DNA of 64,000 nt from Parus major (taxonomy: Eukaryota; Chordata; Aves; Passeriformes; Paridae): positions 25,245,685 through 25,309,684 of the forward strand of contig NC_031773.1 of assembly GCF_001522545.3 (NCBI RefSeq), read 5' to 3'. Within the stretch, counting starts at the first letter, position 1; each line of letters starts with the position of its first letter. Under the pieces are notes generated by a model. That model was not told the origin of the DNA, made no database searches, and saw nothing but the letters and a program-made list of their open reading frames with translations. Shown here one piece after another: positions 46,501 to 56,500 of this stretch. The translations under genes and the position numbers were made by a program.

Positions 46501-49165
46501 TCCACTGAACTAGGAAGCTACTGTCTAACCAAGAGGAAATCATCACTTCATTTATATGATGAAGGGAACCAAGCAACTCTTGGGCCAATTATTCAGAATT
46601 TTACTATAAAAAATAATCTGAAAATGCTTAAGTGCTTGCTTAAATTTTTACTCATGTATGATATAAATCTTGTTTTGAGTTGGTAAAGTCTATTCAATGA
46701 CTGCTTCTTATTATGAGACACCAAACTGGAAAAGAATAATTAAAAAATCAGAAATCATTATTATGAGAGCATTTTTAAATAGCTGCAGCTTTTAATACTT
46801 GTGCAAGCTCAAGTTTAAGTTTACTTTGCACAGCTATCACATCCCATAGTGGCTCACACTGCCTCTACCATTCTCACCTAATATATTTGATGACTTCAAC
46901 TGCAGCACAAGGAATCAGCACATCTTTCTTTCTGCTACCTCTGACATGGAGAGGACAACCTCTGGTGCAGCAGACAGCTGAGCACAGTGAAGCCACCACG
47001 AGTGGCTGAGGCTCATTGAGCAGCATCATCAGATGTCAGTAAGAAAGAGGTGAGTCTTCAGTTCCCCCCCTGCCTACTCCTGTTTGCAATGCACATTGAA
47101 AGAGCTGCTAAACAGAATGACAATACTTCCAGACTAAGTCATCCTTGAGCTTTTAGGACATAAATGCGCAAATGGAGAGATTTCAAGAGCTCATTTAATA
47201 AATGTCTGTCCCTTGCACTGAGAGAAATGAACACTGGTACAAACCCATAACTGCCCACAACTGTCTGTGTCATGGAAATTACAGCTAAGGGATTTCATAT
47301 AATAATACTTAACCCAAATAATCAATGATCAGATAAAACAAATGCCTTGTGATATTTCTAGGGAGACAGAACGAGTGATGATGTTGCCTCATGAAGCTGA
47401 AGCTTATTCCTTTTATCTCTTCCCTCTGCCCTTATACCAACTTATCTGTACTCTTCGAAGTTAAAAAAATTTCCATTAGCATTGATCTTTTCTGGTTTAT
47501 CCACTTCTTGCAGTTCTGTCAAGAAATGTATTCCTAAGGCTGGCTGTAACTCATTGCTAAGTATAAAAAGAATACTATCTTTGCAGAGTTGATCCCTGTA
47601 TTTTTCACACCTCAGTTCAACACTTCAGAATATACTCTCTTTTTTGTGCATAGTATTAGACTATTTTACTAATACAGCAAGTCAGAGAAAGCACACTTCA
47701 GAGCAACAATTCCATCATTCCATGTCCTGGGGCCACTTTCTATAAGATTTGGCTACTTTCCAATTGCATTAGCAGCAAAAAGAATCTAAATGGGCACTTT
47801 TGGAAGGGATGATTTTAAAATACATTTCTATTAATGCAAAATAATTTCCCCAAGCATGCTTAGACCGGCGGTCCATGACTGAGCAGCTCCAATTCCTTTA
47901 CTTACCCAAAAAACCTAGCACTATCTCCAAAGAACAGTACATTCTCTCTGTGTGCCTTCAGCAGAAAAGCAAACAAGAACCACCATCAGTTTTCAATTTT
48001 AAGCAACGTTAAGCTCATACATTTGATTAAGAATTTATATGGCTTACATTTCTCTTCATAAATTATATTGTATTATTTATTTTATTTTTACTTTTTTTTG
48101 AGTCTTGATAGACACAAGGTCTTGACTTTGAGTAACTAGTAACAGAAGGCCTACTAGAAAACTCATTCTAGTTGAGAAATTAGCCATCTAACACTTAAAT
48201 ACTACAACAGAATTATCCATAGGCTGGCAGGTAGCCTTCCTCCTGGCCCATACATTACTGTGGAAAGCAAAATGCCAAGCAAGTACCTTGTCTCTGAAGT
48301 TATAAGCCAGCTGGGGCTATGCCAGCTGCTACAGGAAGTTAAGAAAGAGAAAGCCAAATGTGACCCCGGTGAGATGACCAATGACACAGCTGTAGAAGGA
48401 GTCACAGTTGTATGTAGATGACAGTACTGTGAAGCACAGTTAAGGATTAGATGTGATTTTGATGGGGGAATACTGTCCTTAAGGTAGCACAAACAAATTT
48501 CATCCCAGAATGTGAGAGATCCTATTCCGAGCAGCTTCTATGTACAATACACAGATTTAGGACATTCTACAGGGGTAGAAATAGTCTTGCCCTACACAAA
48601 TAAAACCCCACATTAAGACAGTTGATTGTCTGGAATGGGCTTTGCTAAAAACCAGCTATCTGGTTTGCACACAACTTGTTGATTAGTGGCAGGACCTGAG
48701 AAGACCCTAGGATATATAAAAAAATGTCAAACACAGGGATTGTCATGTATTCTAAAACTGAGCTCCCTAGTCCCAGCAACATCTAGGCACTAGAGAGAGG
48801 GAAGGAAATAAGAAAACAACCTTACAGTCCAGCAGAAAATTGCTTCTAAGAAGAATTAACAGAAATCCTCCCACAATGTCTTTTAAAATAGATGATCTTT
48901 ACTTTTCCAAAGCCTTCAATAACATCTGCACACATACACACTCATTTTAAATTATATAACCCTTACCTTCTAAAATCTGCAACCAGTTTCACATCTGCTA
49001 TGACAAGCTTGTGTTCAATAATCATGTGCTTCAGGAGCTGGTTTTGTTCTGCTAAGACATAGCATTCTGTGCAGAAAATACAAGGCACATAGGGAGGACC
49101 TTCTACAGCATCAACACCACCTGGACTTTCTGGCAGAGACAGCGGCTCCAAAATACACTCAGTAT
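22356..49165 (-). CDS. ZNF277: ZNF277, zinc finger protein 277 (exons 2-12 of 12; 5' end missing)
   Basis: This is the full extent of the visible coding region, split over eleven exons listed separately. Exon lengths of 199, 89, 83, 92, 111, 133, 68, 97, 43, 175 and 193 nt join in phase to give 426 codons plus TGA. Numbering from the first complete codon of exon 2, zinc ligands are C28/C31/H46/H51, C143/C146/H160/H165, C194/C197/H210/H216, C272/C275/H288/H293 and C327/C330/H343/H349, making five C2H2 fingers. Recognition rests on close agreement with mammalian ZNF277 along the whole length. Examples are [38 protein letters not shown] and [18 protein letters not shown]. From established knowledge, ZNF277 is a conserved zinc-finger protein reported to associate with ribosomal protein uS5 (RPS2) and, in mouse, to work with Polycomb protein BMI1 in repressing Ink4a/Arf. 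Nothing in the sequence tests these roles. The start codon and exon 1 are not identified. Confidence 0.96.
22549..23377 (-). other. ZNF277 intron 11
   Basis: This intron has GT-AG ends and no recognisable repeat or RNA gene. Confidence 0.85.
23378..23552 (-). CDS. ZNF277: ZNF277 exon 11 (zinc finger 5)
   Basis: The acceptor CTGCCAG and donor GTAAGG bound the exon. It encodes [20 protein letters not shown] and then [20 protein letters not shown] and ETKH. This is the last C2H2 finger, with its preceding conserved helix. It agrees closely with mammalian [20 protein letters not shown]. Two bases of the final codon carry over to exon 12. Confidence 0.95.
23880..24942 (+). mobile_element. Internally deleted CR1 LINE: ORF1 esterase relic plus CR1 3' end
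   Basis: Two parts of an avian CR1 LINE lie together in the same orientation, antisense to ZNF277 in intron 10. The left part (about 23900-24320) translates to a decayed ORF1 esterase-like (SGNH hydrolase family) domain. Visible pieces include [29 protein letters not shown] and, in another frame, [12 protein letters not shown]. The usual GTND block reads GSDE, so the family asparagine is lost. The right part (about 24400-24942) is typical CR1 3' sequence, with a gaagctgaatattaagaaaa-like segment, a TTGGCACAGGCTGCTCAGAG block and a terminal ATTCTATT motif. No endonuclease or reverse transcriptase (ORF2) sequence was seen between them. It is inactive. Confidence 0.85.
24178..24209 (+). repeat. 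Perfect 16-bp tandem duplication inside the CR1 relic
   Basis: The unit GGATCATGGGTGTGTC occurs twice head to tail with no mismatch. Sixteen is not a multiple of three, so the duplication shifts the ORF1 frame exactly between the DHG block and the downstream DGVHLS block. Confidence 0.95.
25003..25048. repeat. AAT/AAC-type imperfect microsatellite
   Basis: This is an imperfect run of ATA, ATT and ACA trinucleotides just 3' of the CR1 end in intron 10. It is low complexity. Confidence 0.8.
25345..25387 (-). CDS. ZNF277: ZNF277 exon 10 (43-nt exon, last ligand of finger 4)
   Basis: A long pyrimidine tract on the minus strand (25391-25420) precedes acceptor CTCCAG. The donor is GTGAGT. The exon encodes [14 protein letters not shown] plus one base. 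H at its third codon keeps the H-x4-H spacing of finger 4. The KIKSE motif agrees with mammalian LKIKSELG. Several residues (KSHGFHFP against recalled EDAHEFDLL) differ more than in neighbouring exons. Both junctions are in phase, so I take it as real. Confidence 0.88.
25388..25897 (-). other. ZNF277 intron 9
   Basis: This is a short AT-rich intron. It contains a strong A-rich (plus strand) tract at 25391-25420 that acts as the polypyrimidine tract for exon 10, and no repeat that I recognise. Confidence 0.85.
25898..25994 (-). CDS. ZNF277: ZNF277 exon 9 (zinc finger 4, first three ligands)
   Basis: The acceptor is ATTCATAAG and the donor GTAAGAT. The exon encodes [20 protein letters not shown] and then [19 protein letters not shown] and AVCLFCE are hallmarks of the ZNF277 family. 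The fourth zinc ligand of this finger, the second histidine, is on exon 10. Confidence 0.94.
25995..27190 (-). other. ZNF277 intron 8
   Basis: This is an AT-rich intron with an AT-dense stretch near 26850-26885. I see no gene or interspersed repeat. Confidence 0.85.
27191..27258 (-). CDS. ZNF277: ZNF277 exon 8 (acidic linker)
   Basis: The acceptor CCCCCCAG and donor GTAAGA bound this 68-nt exon. It encodes [20 protein letters not shown] and then LE. It matches the mammalian acidic linker ([21 protein letters not shown]) between fingers 3 and 4. It ends with two bases of a glutamate codon completed in exon 9. Confidence 0.94.
27259..32918 (-). other. ZNF277 intron 7
   Basis: This intron is about 5.7 kb and has no supportable coding exon. 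It holds A-rich tracts near 28170-28190, 28900 and 31090, a short direct repeat at 32109-32148 and a motif-dense segment near 28530-28640. A moderately GC-richer stretch at 31570-31830 is unassigned and may be an old repeat. Confidence 0.8.
32109..32148 (+). repeat. 18-bp direct repeat, purine-rich
   Basis: AGAAGAGAAGAAAGAAAC occurs at 32109-32126 and again at 32131-32148, with a 4-nt spacer. This looks like a small slippage product. Confidence 0.9.
32919..33051 (-). CDS. ZNF277: ZNF277 exon 7 (zinc finger 3)
   Basis: The acceptor ATCTTAG and donor GTAAGTAG bound the exon. It holds a complete C2H2 finger, [20 protein letters not shown] and then KQH, followed by [19 protein letters not shown]. 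This stretch is the most diagnostic part of the gene and is nearly identical to mammalian ZNF277. The exon ends in phase 0. Confidence 0.97.
33233..33260. repeat. (ACT)n microsatellite
   Basis: About nine ACT/ACT-like units with one AAT interruption lie in intron 6 of ZNF277. Confidence 0.9.
33654..33690. repeat. Imperfect (TACA/TATA) low-complexity run
   Basis: This is an alternating purine-pyrimidine run of ACATATAT and ACATAC units in intron 6. Confidence 0.75.
34881..34991 (-). CDS. ZNF277: ZNF277 exon 6 (second half of zinc finger 2)
   Basis: The acceptor TTTTGTAG and donor GTAAGTA are both strong. The exon encodes [20 protein letters not shown] and then [16 protein letters not shown]. 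It provides the histidine pair HMAREH of finger 2. The text agrees with the mammalian ZNF277 segment ([22 protein letters not shown]). Confidence 0.95.
34992..36340 (-). other. ZNF277 intron 5
   Basis: This intron starts with the weaker donor GTTTGT and ends with a normal AG. No interspersed repeat or RNA gene was recognised. Confidence 0.85.
36341..36432 (-). CDS. ZNF277: ZNF277 exon 5 (first half of zinc finger 2)
   Basis: The acceptor is TTTCATAG. The exon encodes [19 protein letters not shown] and then [11 protein letters not shown], which supplies the two cysteines of finger 2. The histidines come from exon 6. The donor reads CAG|GTTTGT. It has T at +3 and +4, weaker than the GTAAG- or GTGAG-type donors at the other exons, although G at +5 is kept. 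At 92 nt, skipping the exon would shift the frame. Confidence 0.93.
36433..43814 (-). other. ZNF277 intron 4
   Basis: This is the largest complete intron, about 7.4 kb. It contains a CR1 copy (41345-41995). A GC-richer segment at about 37280-37640 carries a 165-codon open frame with no recognisable family, probably decayed repeat or chance. The rest is AT-rich and unassigned. Confidence 0.8.
41345..41995 (-). mobile_element. CR1 LINE fragment (3' portion), sense with ZNF277
   Basis: Read on the plus strand, this shows the reverse complement of an avian CR1 3' region. Landmarks are TCTCTGGGTAACTTGCTCTA, TTGCCCATTGCCTCTTGTCC, CAAGCTGTCTCAGTCTTTCC, CACCAGATGTGGTCTCAGCA and CAACAGGATGCTGTTG. Their order matches the family as I know it. 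The 3' end is at the left and the 5' truncation at the right, and the copy is clearly diverged. It lies in intron 4. Confidence 0.88.
43815..43897 (-). CDS. ZNF277: ZNF277 exon 4
   Basis: Acceptor TTAACAG and donor GTAAGA bound this 83-nt exon. It encodes [20 protein letters not shown] followed by EQLQQKRL, close to the mammalian [17 protein letters not shown] stretch. It starts two bases into a codon and ends on a codon boundary, so it joins exon 5 in phase 0. Confidence 0.95.
44568..44641. repeat. GA-rich low-complexity / (GA)n tract
   Basis: A polypurine run on the plus strand goes from G-rich to GAGA to A-rich. In the ZNF277 transcript it reads as a C/U-rich tract inside intron 3. Confidence 0.9.
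45125..45272 (+). repeat. Minisatellite, about seven copies of a 20-bp unit
   Basis: The unit is close to TATATCTGTGAAGATCTATG. Three 20-bp copies are followed by copies shortened or altered by small indels and A/G changes (TATG to TGTG). The units are directly adjacent, with no unique spacers, so this is a tandem array and not a CRISPR. Confidence 0.95.
45752..45840 (-). CDS. ZNF277: ZNF277 exon 3
   Basis: The exon lies between acceptor TTTAAAG and donor GTAAGT. It encodes [20 protein letters not shown] and then IRTNSKAPL. This matches the linker after the first finger in mammalian ZNF277 (YILYWRKRF...[12 protein letters not shown]). The codon split with exon 2 gives serine where I recall arginine in the human protein. 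The exon ends with one base of a split glutamate codon. Confidence 0.94.
45841..48966 (-). other. ZNF277 intron 2
   Basis: This intron is about 3.1 kb with GT-AG ends. No interspersed repeat was recognised. A small CpG-containing palindrome, GACCGGCGGTC, is at 47863-47873. Confidence 0.85.
48967..49165 (-). CDS. ZNF277: ZNF277 exon 2 (zinc finger 1)
   Basis: The acceptor TTTTAG precedes the exon and the donor GTAAGG follows it. The first two bases complete a codon begun in exon 1. The exon encodes 65 codons and ends with two bases of a split codon. It carries the motif [12 protein letters not shown], then C2H2 finger 1 (CIFC, then HMIIEH), then [10 protein letters not shown]. The same order and spacing are known from mammalian ZNF277. 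A methionine replaced by threonine or serine just upstream is not expected, so translation must start in exon 1, which is not in view. Confidence 0.96.
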
Positions 49166-50343
49166 CTAAAATAAATAAAAATAATAATTAGTTTTGACTA
49201 AGTAATTAAATGTACAGCTCTTGGAGTACTTTTAGGTAGTACATGTAAAACCTGTTTGAGTCTTGGTTTTGTTGCATGGATCACTTAAGGAGCAAGATGC
49301 ATGTAAGCAGGCTGACTCCACTGATTCAAAGAAGGACAGTGGGAGGTCAGCACAGGACAGTTCTCAGGTGTCTGTCTCAAACGAAACTCCAGTCAGTCAC
49401 ACACAAATGCTCTGCTTATTACTAAACAAATTTTATGATTGGAAATATACTTTTCTTCTTCTTACTATCTAACCTACCTGCTGATATGAATGAAGCTGCT
49501 CTCTTTGTGGCTCCTTGAGTCAAATTGCTCAGAGTATCAGAAAAGATTTAGATTGTATAGCACAAGCTGTTTGGCATGTTAATTTTCCTAATTATACTTT
49601 TATTTATTGCAGAATACTTCTATGATTTTCTGACTGTCTCTTGAAGATATGCATTTGTCTTGCCTTTTTTTTTCCCCATTAACATCTAATTTACTTTACT
49701 TCTATGACAGAAGACTATCCTTGACAAAGATTACTGCCACACAGACGTTTATGCCCACTGGAACACTTTCTAATTGTATAGATGTTGAGGAAGGGGCAGC
49801 CATGCTCCATGTGGAAAGGTCAATGGCCCATGTTTGTGCCATGCTGTATCAGTCAGACACAGGTTCCTCAAGTGACACCACACAGAGGTGAATCACTGCC
49901 ACATGCTGTCCTGGGGTTATATATGTGTGTGTTCCCCATTTAAACAACACTGGTCTAAATTCATACGCTCTTCCATTGGCATGAATTAGTACAATTCATT
50001 AAGAAACACTGACCCAGAGAGCTCAACAGTTGGCCCCATTAACCTAACCAAATTCCAGCTGTCCAGAAGTAAATTGTGGTGTCCATTTTCCAAATTAGTC
50101 ATACCTCAGTCTTGGGTTAGGGTTTATCTTGGAAGCAAATGCCAATTTCAACACGCAACTTCAATTTTAGCTACATCAATTTTGGATAGCAAAGAGTAAA
50201 CAGAAGAAAGATCCCCATGTTCCTGTCCTCTTGAAGTTGAAAACTGAAAACATGGGCGTCCAGAACTCTTGCATTATGAAGTTAGCTTGTGCAGCAGGAG
50301 AATAAACTGTGTCTCTGGATTCCTGCAGTGACATGAACACCTC

Positions 50344-50580
50344 TGTAGAAAAATGAAATTTCACAGAATGACAGAATGGATGAGACTGGAAGGGACCTCT
50401 GGAGGTCATCTGGTCAAGGAGGACTCTCACACAGGACCACCCAGGGCTGGTTGCCCAGGACCACATGCAAATGGCTTTGACTCCACAACCTTCCTGGGCA
50501 ACCTACGCCAGTGCTCAGACACCTCACAGTGCCATTTCCTGATATTCTGAGGGAACCTCCTGGGCATCAGTTTCTAAAGA
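50344..50580 (-). mobile_element. CR1 LINE 3'-end fragment
   Basis: On the plus strand this starts with TTTCACAGAATGACAGAATGG-type terminal repeats of CR1 in reverse complement. It continues through ACTGGAAGGGACCTCTGGAG, GGTTGCCCAGGACCAC and TTCCTGGGCAACCTACGCCA. It is truncated at its 5' side near 50580. It is antisense to the plus strand and sense with ZNF277. Confidence 0.88.
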
Positions 50581-53500
50581 TATTTGAAGAGTTAAGAAAA
50601 AGGCCTTCTCTCAAGTCTGTTATTTTGTCACACGTGACTTTTAAAATATGAATGGATAAAGGTACCTTAATTAATATTTACTATATATATACTAATAGAA
50701 GAAGCAACTTTCACACTACAAAAAACACATATACATGTTATACATTGGCAAGTATACTAAATCTGACCGTGGTAATTTGCTCACATGGAAAATTTGAAAA
50801 ACAATTTAAAAATTCACAATATTTTAGCTTTTTTCCTAGGAGAATAAGTTAATGTATCAGTGCTCTACCCCACTTTCTACCAAGACTCTGAAATAACCAA
50901 GGAAGGGCTGTAGAATCCCATTCAGAGACAGACCTGGGAAGCCCCTGTAAGTTCTGTGACATATCTGTGTTCAGGCAGAGGAAGAGGCACGGAGAGGGGA
51001 GTGAGACCTTGTCCTCCACCCCACACACACTGTCCAGCAGTGTCTGCCCTGCCAGCGTGGACATGCTGTGCTCCAAAGCAGCCATGGCACAGACAAGGCT
51101 CCATGATGGAGTGCCCCAGGGGACTGAGGGTAAGCTGGAGCTACTGGAAGGTAGGAGCCACTTCACAGGTGGTAAAGGGTATAAAACCATAGGAAACACA
51201 GCTTTATCAGCTCTATGCTGCTCTTGGAACAATATAGATGCCCTGCACAGCTGTTGAGGCTTCTACTTAGGACTTCTGAAAAATACAACTTCCTGGAAAG
51301 GCACTGACTTGACTGAAGACTGATGTCTAGGTTGCACTGAATTCAATTTATCCCATAAAACTAAGCATTGTGGAAAGATGGCAGCACACAGAGCATGGTA
51401 TTACCTGGAGCAAGGCAGCTTCTGTGCACAATCTAACACTTTCCTTCTCATAATTTTATCTACACTTTAGCCCATTTCCTTCCCTCAGAAATTTCTTTAA
51501 ACTGGCATTACAGAAATTGTTCCATTTTGTCCTGTTTTAAGAACAGCAGAGGCCACACTATGTGCTAGAGCAAGCCTCATGAAAGGGTCAAATCTCCCAC
51601 GCAAAATTGATGGTACCTGCAGGAGTCCAGCTTTCTCCATTCTTACAGTCAGTTCTGTTGCCTGAAGAAGCATTAAACCATGTTTACTGAGAAAAGTAGA
51701 ACTTAATTTCCTTTGCAATTGCTGATGCCAACTGAACTAAGAAGATACTCTCTCAGCCAGTTCAACAGTACCCAGTAAGCAGCAACACTGCTTTTTGTTA
51801 CGTTTGGGTGTAAGTCTCTGGCAATGATCTATTTAAACTTTTAGAAATACAATAAGTAAACACCTGCCTCAACTTTCAACAGGTAGGTGTATACAGCAGG
51901 AGCTGGTATGAAACTTAGATAAGGAGCTGATACAGTTATTTTTTAAAGGCGCTTGTGAATAGCAACCGCTTGGGCTGGAAAAACAGAACCGCTAAGTCTT
52001 TAACTGTAGTCATGAGCTGCTGAAAGGAATAAACTGGGTGAGGATTTTTTTTGCTTCCCAAACAGAGTAGCTAATACTAAAAGAGAATAACTTTAGGCTA
52101 CCAGAGCAGTTTGGCAAATGCAGAAGCTTATGCAATTTCTTTCGAAGGCACTTAAAAGAAGAAGCAAAGGAAAAAGGAATCCATGTAAATATCTTTTTAC
52201 TCATCTGCTGCAAAAAACACTAAACAAGAGAATAAATGCACAGAGCTGAACAAATGCACAGCCTTTAGCATAGCACTTACTGAACTAATGTAGCACAAAC
52301 CTCAAAACAGTACAAATAAATCTAAGCATAATATTGAAATCCCTGCAAAAACAGCTAATTGTATTTTTCTATTTGGAGCAGTGATTACAGGTACTGAATA
52401 AAAGCTGTTAACCATAGCACAGCTCAGGGCTAACAGGGAAATAAAAACACTTAGATGCATTCTCAGACTCCAAGACTCCTACATGCAGAGACAATTTTAA
52501 ATGAAGTAAAAGTAGCAAGCTTTTTCTCTTAGAATCTACTGCAACAAGAATAACTTCACAGGGACAGATTAAACACCCCTCTAGCGCATGTGCCCTGTTT
52601 GACAAGGGTGAGAAGCAGTTACCTAGGGGTAGTAAAAAAATAGGGCAAACAAACAATAATCACACAAATAGAATAGTCTTCCAGAAGTCTGACTATGGAG
52701 AGTTTAAGTCAAAGGCTATATAAGTCTCTCAGTTAAGCAGCTTCTACTTTTTTTCTCTCAATTGACTTATTCCTGCACTATTTCAAATCGCTGGTCTTTC
52801 AACACCTACAAAAACTTGCATCAACTTTTCATGTTTTCATAATGGCCCTTTATTCCTTGATGTCCTGGTTCAACTCGAGGCTAGTTCTACTCTACCCTTC
52901 ATGTACCATGGTATGAGGTAGCTTGAAAATGTCCAAGAGTGGAAGAAAATATGTTTCTAAATCAGCACAGGTTTTTCTTTTTCCATCTCTCCTCTATTCA
53001 CTTTTTATTTCTGGTATTTTGCTTGCTTTTAGGATTGCTGAATTATCCACTGAATTCTCTTCAATGATTCAAAGTCTCCTAAGTTGTGAATCAGGTGTTA
53101 ATGCACAAGACAGTGGTCATACTCTTTGTGTGTTCACTCTATGTGTTACTCTGCATTGGTTAACACTGAATAGCACTTTTTTGGGTACAATTTGCTCAAA
53201 TAACAGGAGATTTCCTACAATGCTTCAGCTGGCCCTCCTGCTTACCACTTAGGGAAAAAAATGTGTATTAACAGCAAAATATATCACCCTTCCTATTGTG
53301 TCTGTGATGAACAGCACAGGACTCAGCAGACTCCCTATGAGAAGAGAGCCCTATAAAATTCATCCATTGAGTTTTGGATGAATCATGTTGCTGCCCCTGA
53401 GTTTTTCTTCTCTGCCTAACAGAAAAACAGCATGACTGTTATGCAAAGAGATATCCCAAAGGCTTCACAGAAAGCCCTCTGAACTCAGGAACTAAGAAAA

Positions 53501-56500
53501 TCCCTTTCTCAATCACAGAACTGGCAGCTGACACCACGTTGTTCAACCTTTAACAGGACAGATAGAACTATGGTCTTTAACAGCTAATTCAGAGCTAAAA
53601 AATGTAGATTAGTAGAAAGAAGAGAACAGAGGAATACATTCTTTGAAAATTAAAATTAAGATGTATACCAAGTTCTTCAGGGGAAAATAAATACTCTGAA
53701 GATATCTGAGAATGAGATGGTATAGAAAACAATTTACTTTCAAAACTGAAATTAAGCACTGTTTTTCATAAGCAGCCACAGGATGCCCAGTACAATGGAT
53801 TTCTGATCCCTGCACAGAGACTGTACACACCACCACAAGTGGGGAAAACAAAAAACTAAATAAAAAAAGGCTGCCTGTTATAGAAATTATATGGCTTTAT
53901 TTTACTTTAATAATTGTTTGATATAGACTAGTTCATCTTCACAGCTAGTGAAGCAACAAGATGAAAATGGATTAATTTTCCCTCCTGGAACATTTTTACT
54001 TTTGAATACAATTATTCAAAACCAATGTTCGTTTGCACAATTAAGTAAACGTTACACCCACACAGTTGTAACACAGACTACAGCAGAACAGGCAATGTAC
54101 TCCACCTGCACAATCACACATGCAATTATCATAGAGCAATATGCTGTGCAATTTTACGGCCAATACAAGAGATATTATTATCAGAAAGAAAAGGAAGGAA
54201 AGATTCAGCATTTAAATGGGAGTTTTGAAAGGCAAGGTCACCAGAGATGTTTAGCCAATGTAACTGCTTGCTGCCACCAAGAAGCACAGAGATGTCTCAT
54301 TATCCTGTCCTTCTCCACCTTATCCCATCACTCCTAACCATGTACCATTGCCCTTCTGCTTGTGCTGTCTTCCAGGCTTGCCAAATCCTGTGATGAGTCA
54401 ATCCAACTCTTTACCATTAAGAACCTTCTCTTCTTTCTGTTAAAGAATGTTGAGAATGCTCACACAAGAGCCCACCAAGGGCAAGAGCAAACTATGGAGT
54501 GCACGGCGAGAAGCAGTAAGATGAAACAGAGCCTTCCTCTCAGCTTCCTCCTCTCTTCTCAGCTTTACAGCCCCAGCTGCCTCATACAATTTTAGCATAA
54601 GCCTGCCACAGTGTACAAGGTTTCTTCAAAGGCATTACACACAAAGAGAAAGGAGCCACTAAGATTCTCTCACTGCTTGCTAACAAGGACACTCGGCACT
54701 GGCTTCAGTTTGCAGAATCCACTGTTGCCAGCATGGGCACACTAAGTGCAGTGCGGAGATCTCGTGCTCAATTCTACTTGGTTGCACATCTCAACTGTGT
54801 GCTCTGACTAGCTCTGGGACAAACTAAACACTGCTGCATGAATTACACTCTCTGACTAGAAAGTGGAGGCATGTGGGTTCAGATAAATGAAGTAACTTCA
54901 CTGTTAGAACTCTTCACCCACACAGCTTGGCCCTGATGCAACCTGCAGCCAGCCTCAGAGCCCAGGGAGCAGCAGACTCCTCCAGCAGGCAACCAGCAAG
55001 CTGAGGGAGAAACTCCATAAACTGCTCTGCAGGGAATGCTGAGCACAGGGGCACTCACATCCTTCTTTTTGAAGCTTTGCCACTAGATAGAAAGGAATGA
55101 GAGTCACAAGACTGGAGGAAAAGTAGGTAAGACCAAAGACAAGGGTATTTAATGAGGGAAGAAGAAATTGAACTATTTTAAAACAGATTAACTGATTGAT
55201 TATTAAATGAATAGTACTTTGAAAATTCAAGGTATTGCAAAGTCTGAGAATTTAAATTATCAAAAAGGAATTCATACAAATTTGCTTAAGACATATTTAT
55301 GTGTTTCCTGTCATTTTTTGTAGACTACGGCACAGCAACAAGGCCTTAGGCTGAGGACTTTACAATGTAAATATCCCACTGTTGGTAACACAAGGATAAT
55401 GAAACAAAATAAGAACATCTGCTGGAATGTTAAGTGTCTTTCTAATTAAATTCAATAGTTGAATGGATCAATTCATTACCAACAAATCTGGTTTATTATC
55501 TCATTAATGCAGCTGGTTAATATTATGAGGAGATTAGCACAAGAACCTGAAATGATCCTAAAACAAAAATGAACACAACAAAGACATACTGGTGAGTACA
55601 GGAGTCCAAATAATGAACAGAAGACAGGTTTTTGGACACGAAAAGAACAAAGGCAAGAAAGAATGACAGGAAAACAAAAGACACCTAGCAAACCTGGCAC
55701 TCCTCACTAGCAGCCCAACAGAAGCTGAATGGAAAACAAAAAGGCTGAGTGCCCTCCCCCCAAATTCTCATTGATTACACGGCAAAACCGTTTAGTTGCC
55801 GAAACGACCAAGCCCCTACGGAGGGTACACTGGGGACCCAACCTGTATTCCTATAGGTAATTCTGCACAAAAGAGTGCTGCATTTAAAACTCTTTAGGAA
55901 ATGAGCAGTTTTAAAGCTTTGTCTTGGAACCAATTGTTTTTGAGACGATGAAAGAGTATCGAGAAGGATTGGCTGGACACTTGAAATACATACTTGACAC
56001 TTCCCCATTTTGCAGCCCTGGCACTGCAGCATCTATTTGTTGGCACAGCAGCATTCCTAATTTGTGGTCATATTATTGGAAGTAATTTTATAGTGATTAC
56101 AGGATTTTTCCTTTGTTTTCCAGAGTACAAAAGATGGATGACTAATGACTTGCCAAATAAACAGTATTCAAAGCCAAAACTCAGAATAATGAAAATACAA
56201 CACCCTGTCATGGTCCTCACCAATACTACATGCAAATATGCTTCCTAGTGAAAGAAAAATCAATGTACATAATCATCTTCTACCTCAATATATTATAGCC
56301 CTCAAGTACTTCTATTAGGCTGAATTAAGTCTGAGTTCATGAGGAATTATTTAGCTATTACTTCTGCTTGTTAACACATTATGAATGATATTTAGTTAAA
56401 ATATCCATGTGCTCTAGGGGACAACACATCCTGTAGCTTCCCCCAAGATCAATCAGTCTCAACCCTGCCTGTTTTTTCATTGAATGCAAATGAGCACTTC

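Noticed and set aside
55775..56032. Candidate ZNF277 exon 1 on the minus strand
   Set aside because: The CpG cluster prompted a check, but the frame lacks the expected N-terminal text and a donor in the right phase for exon 2.
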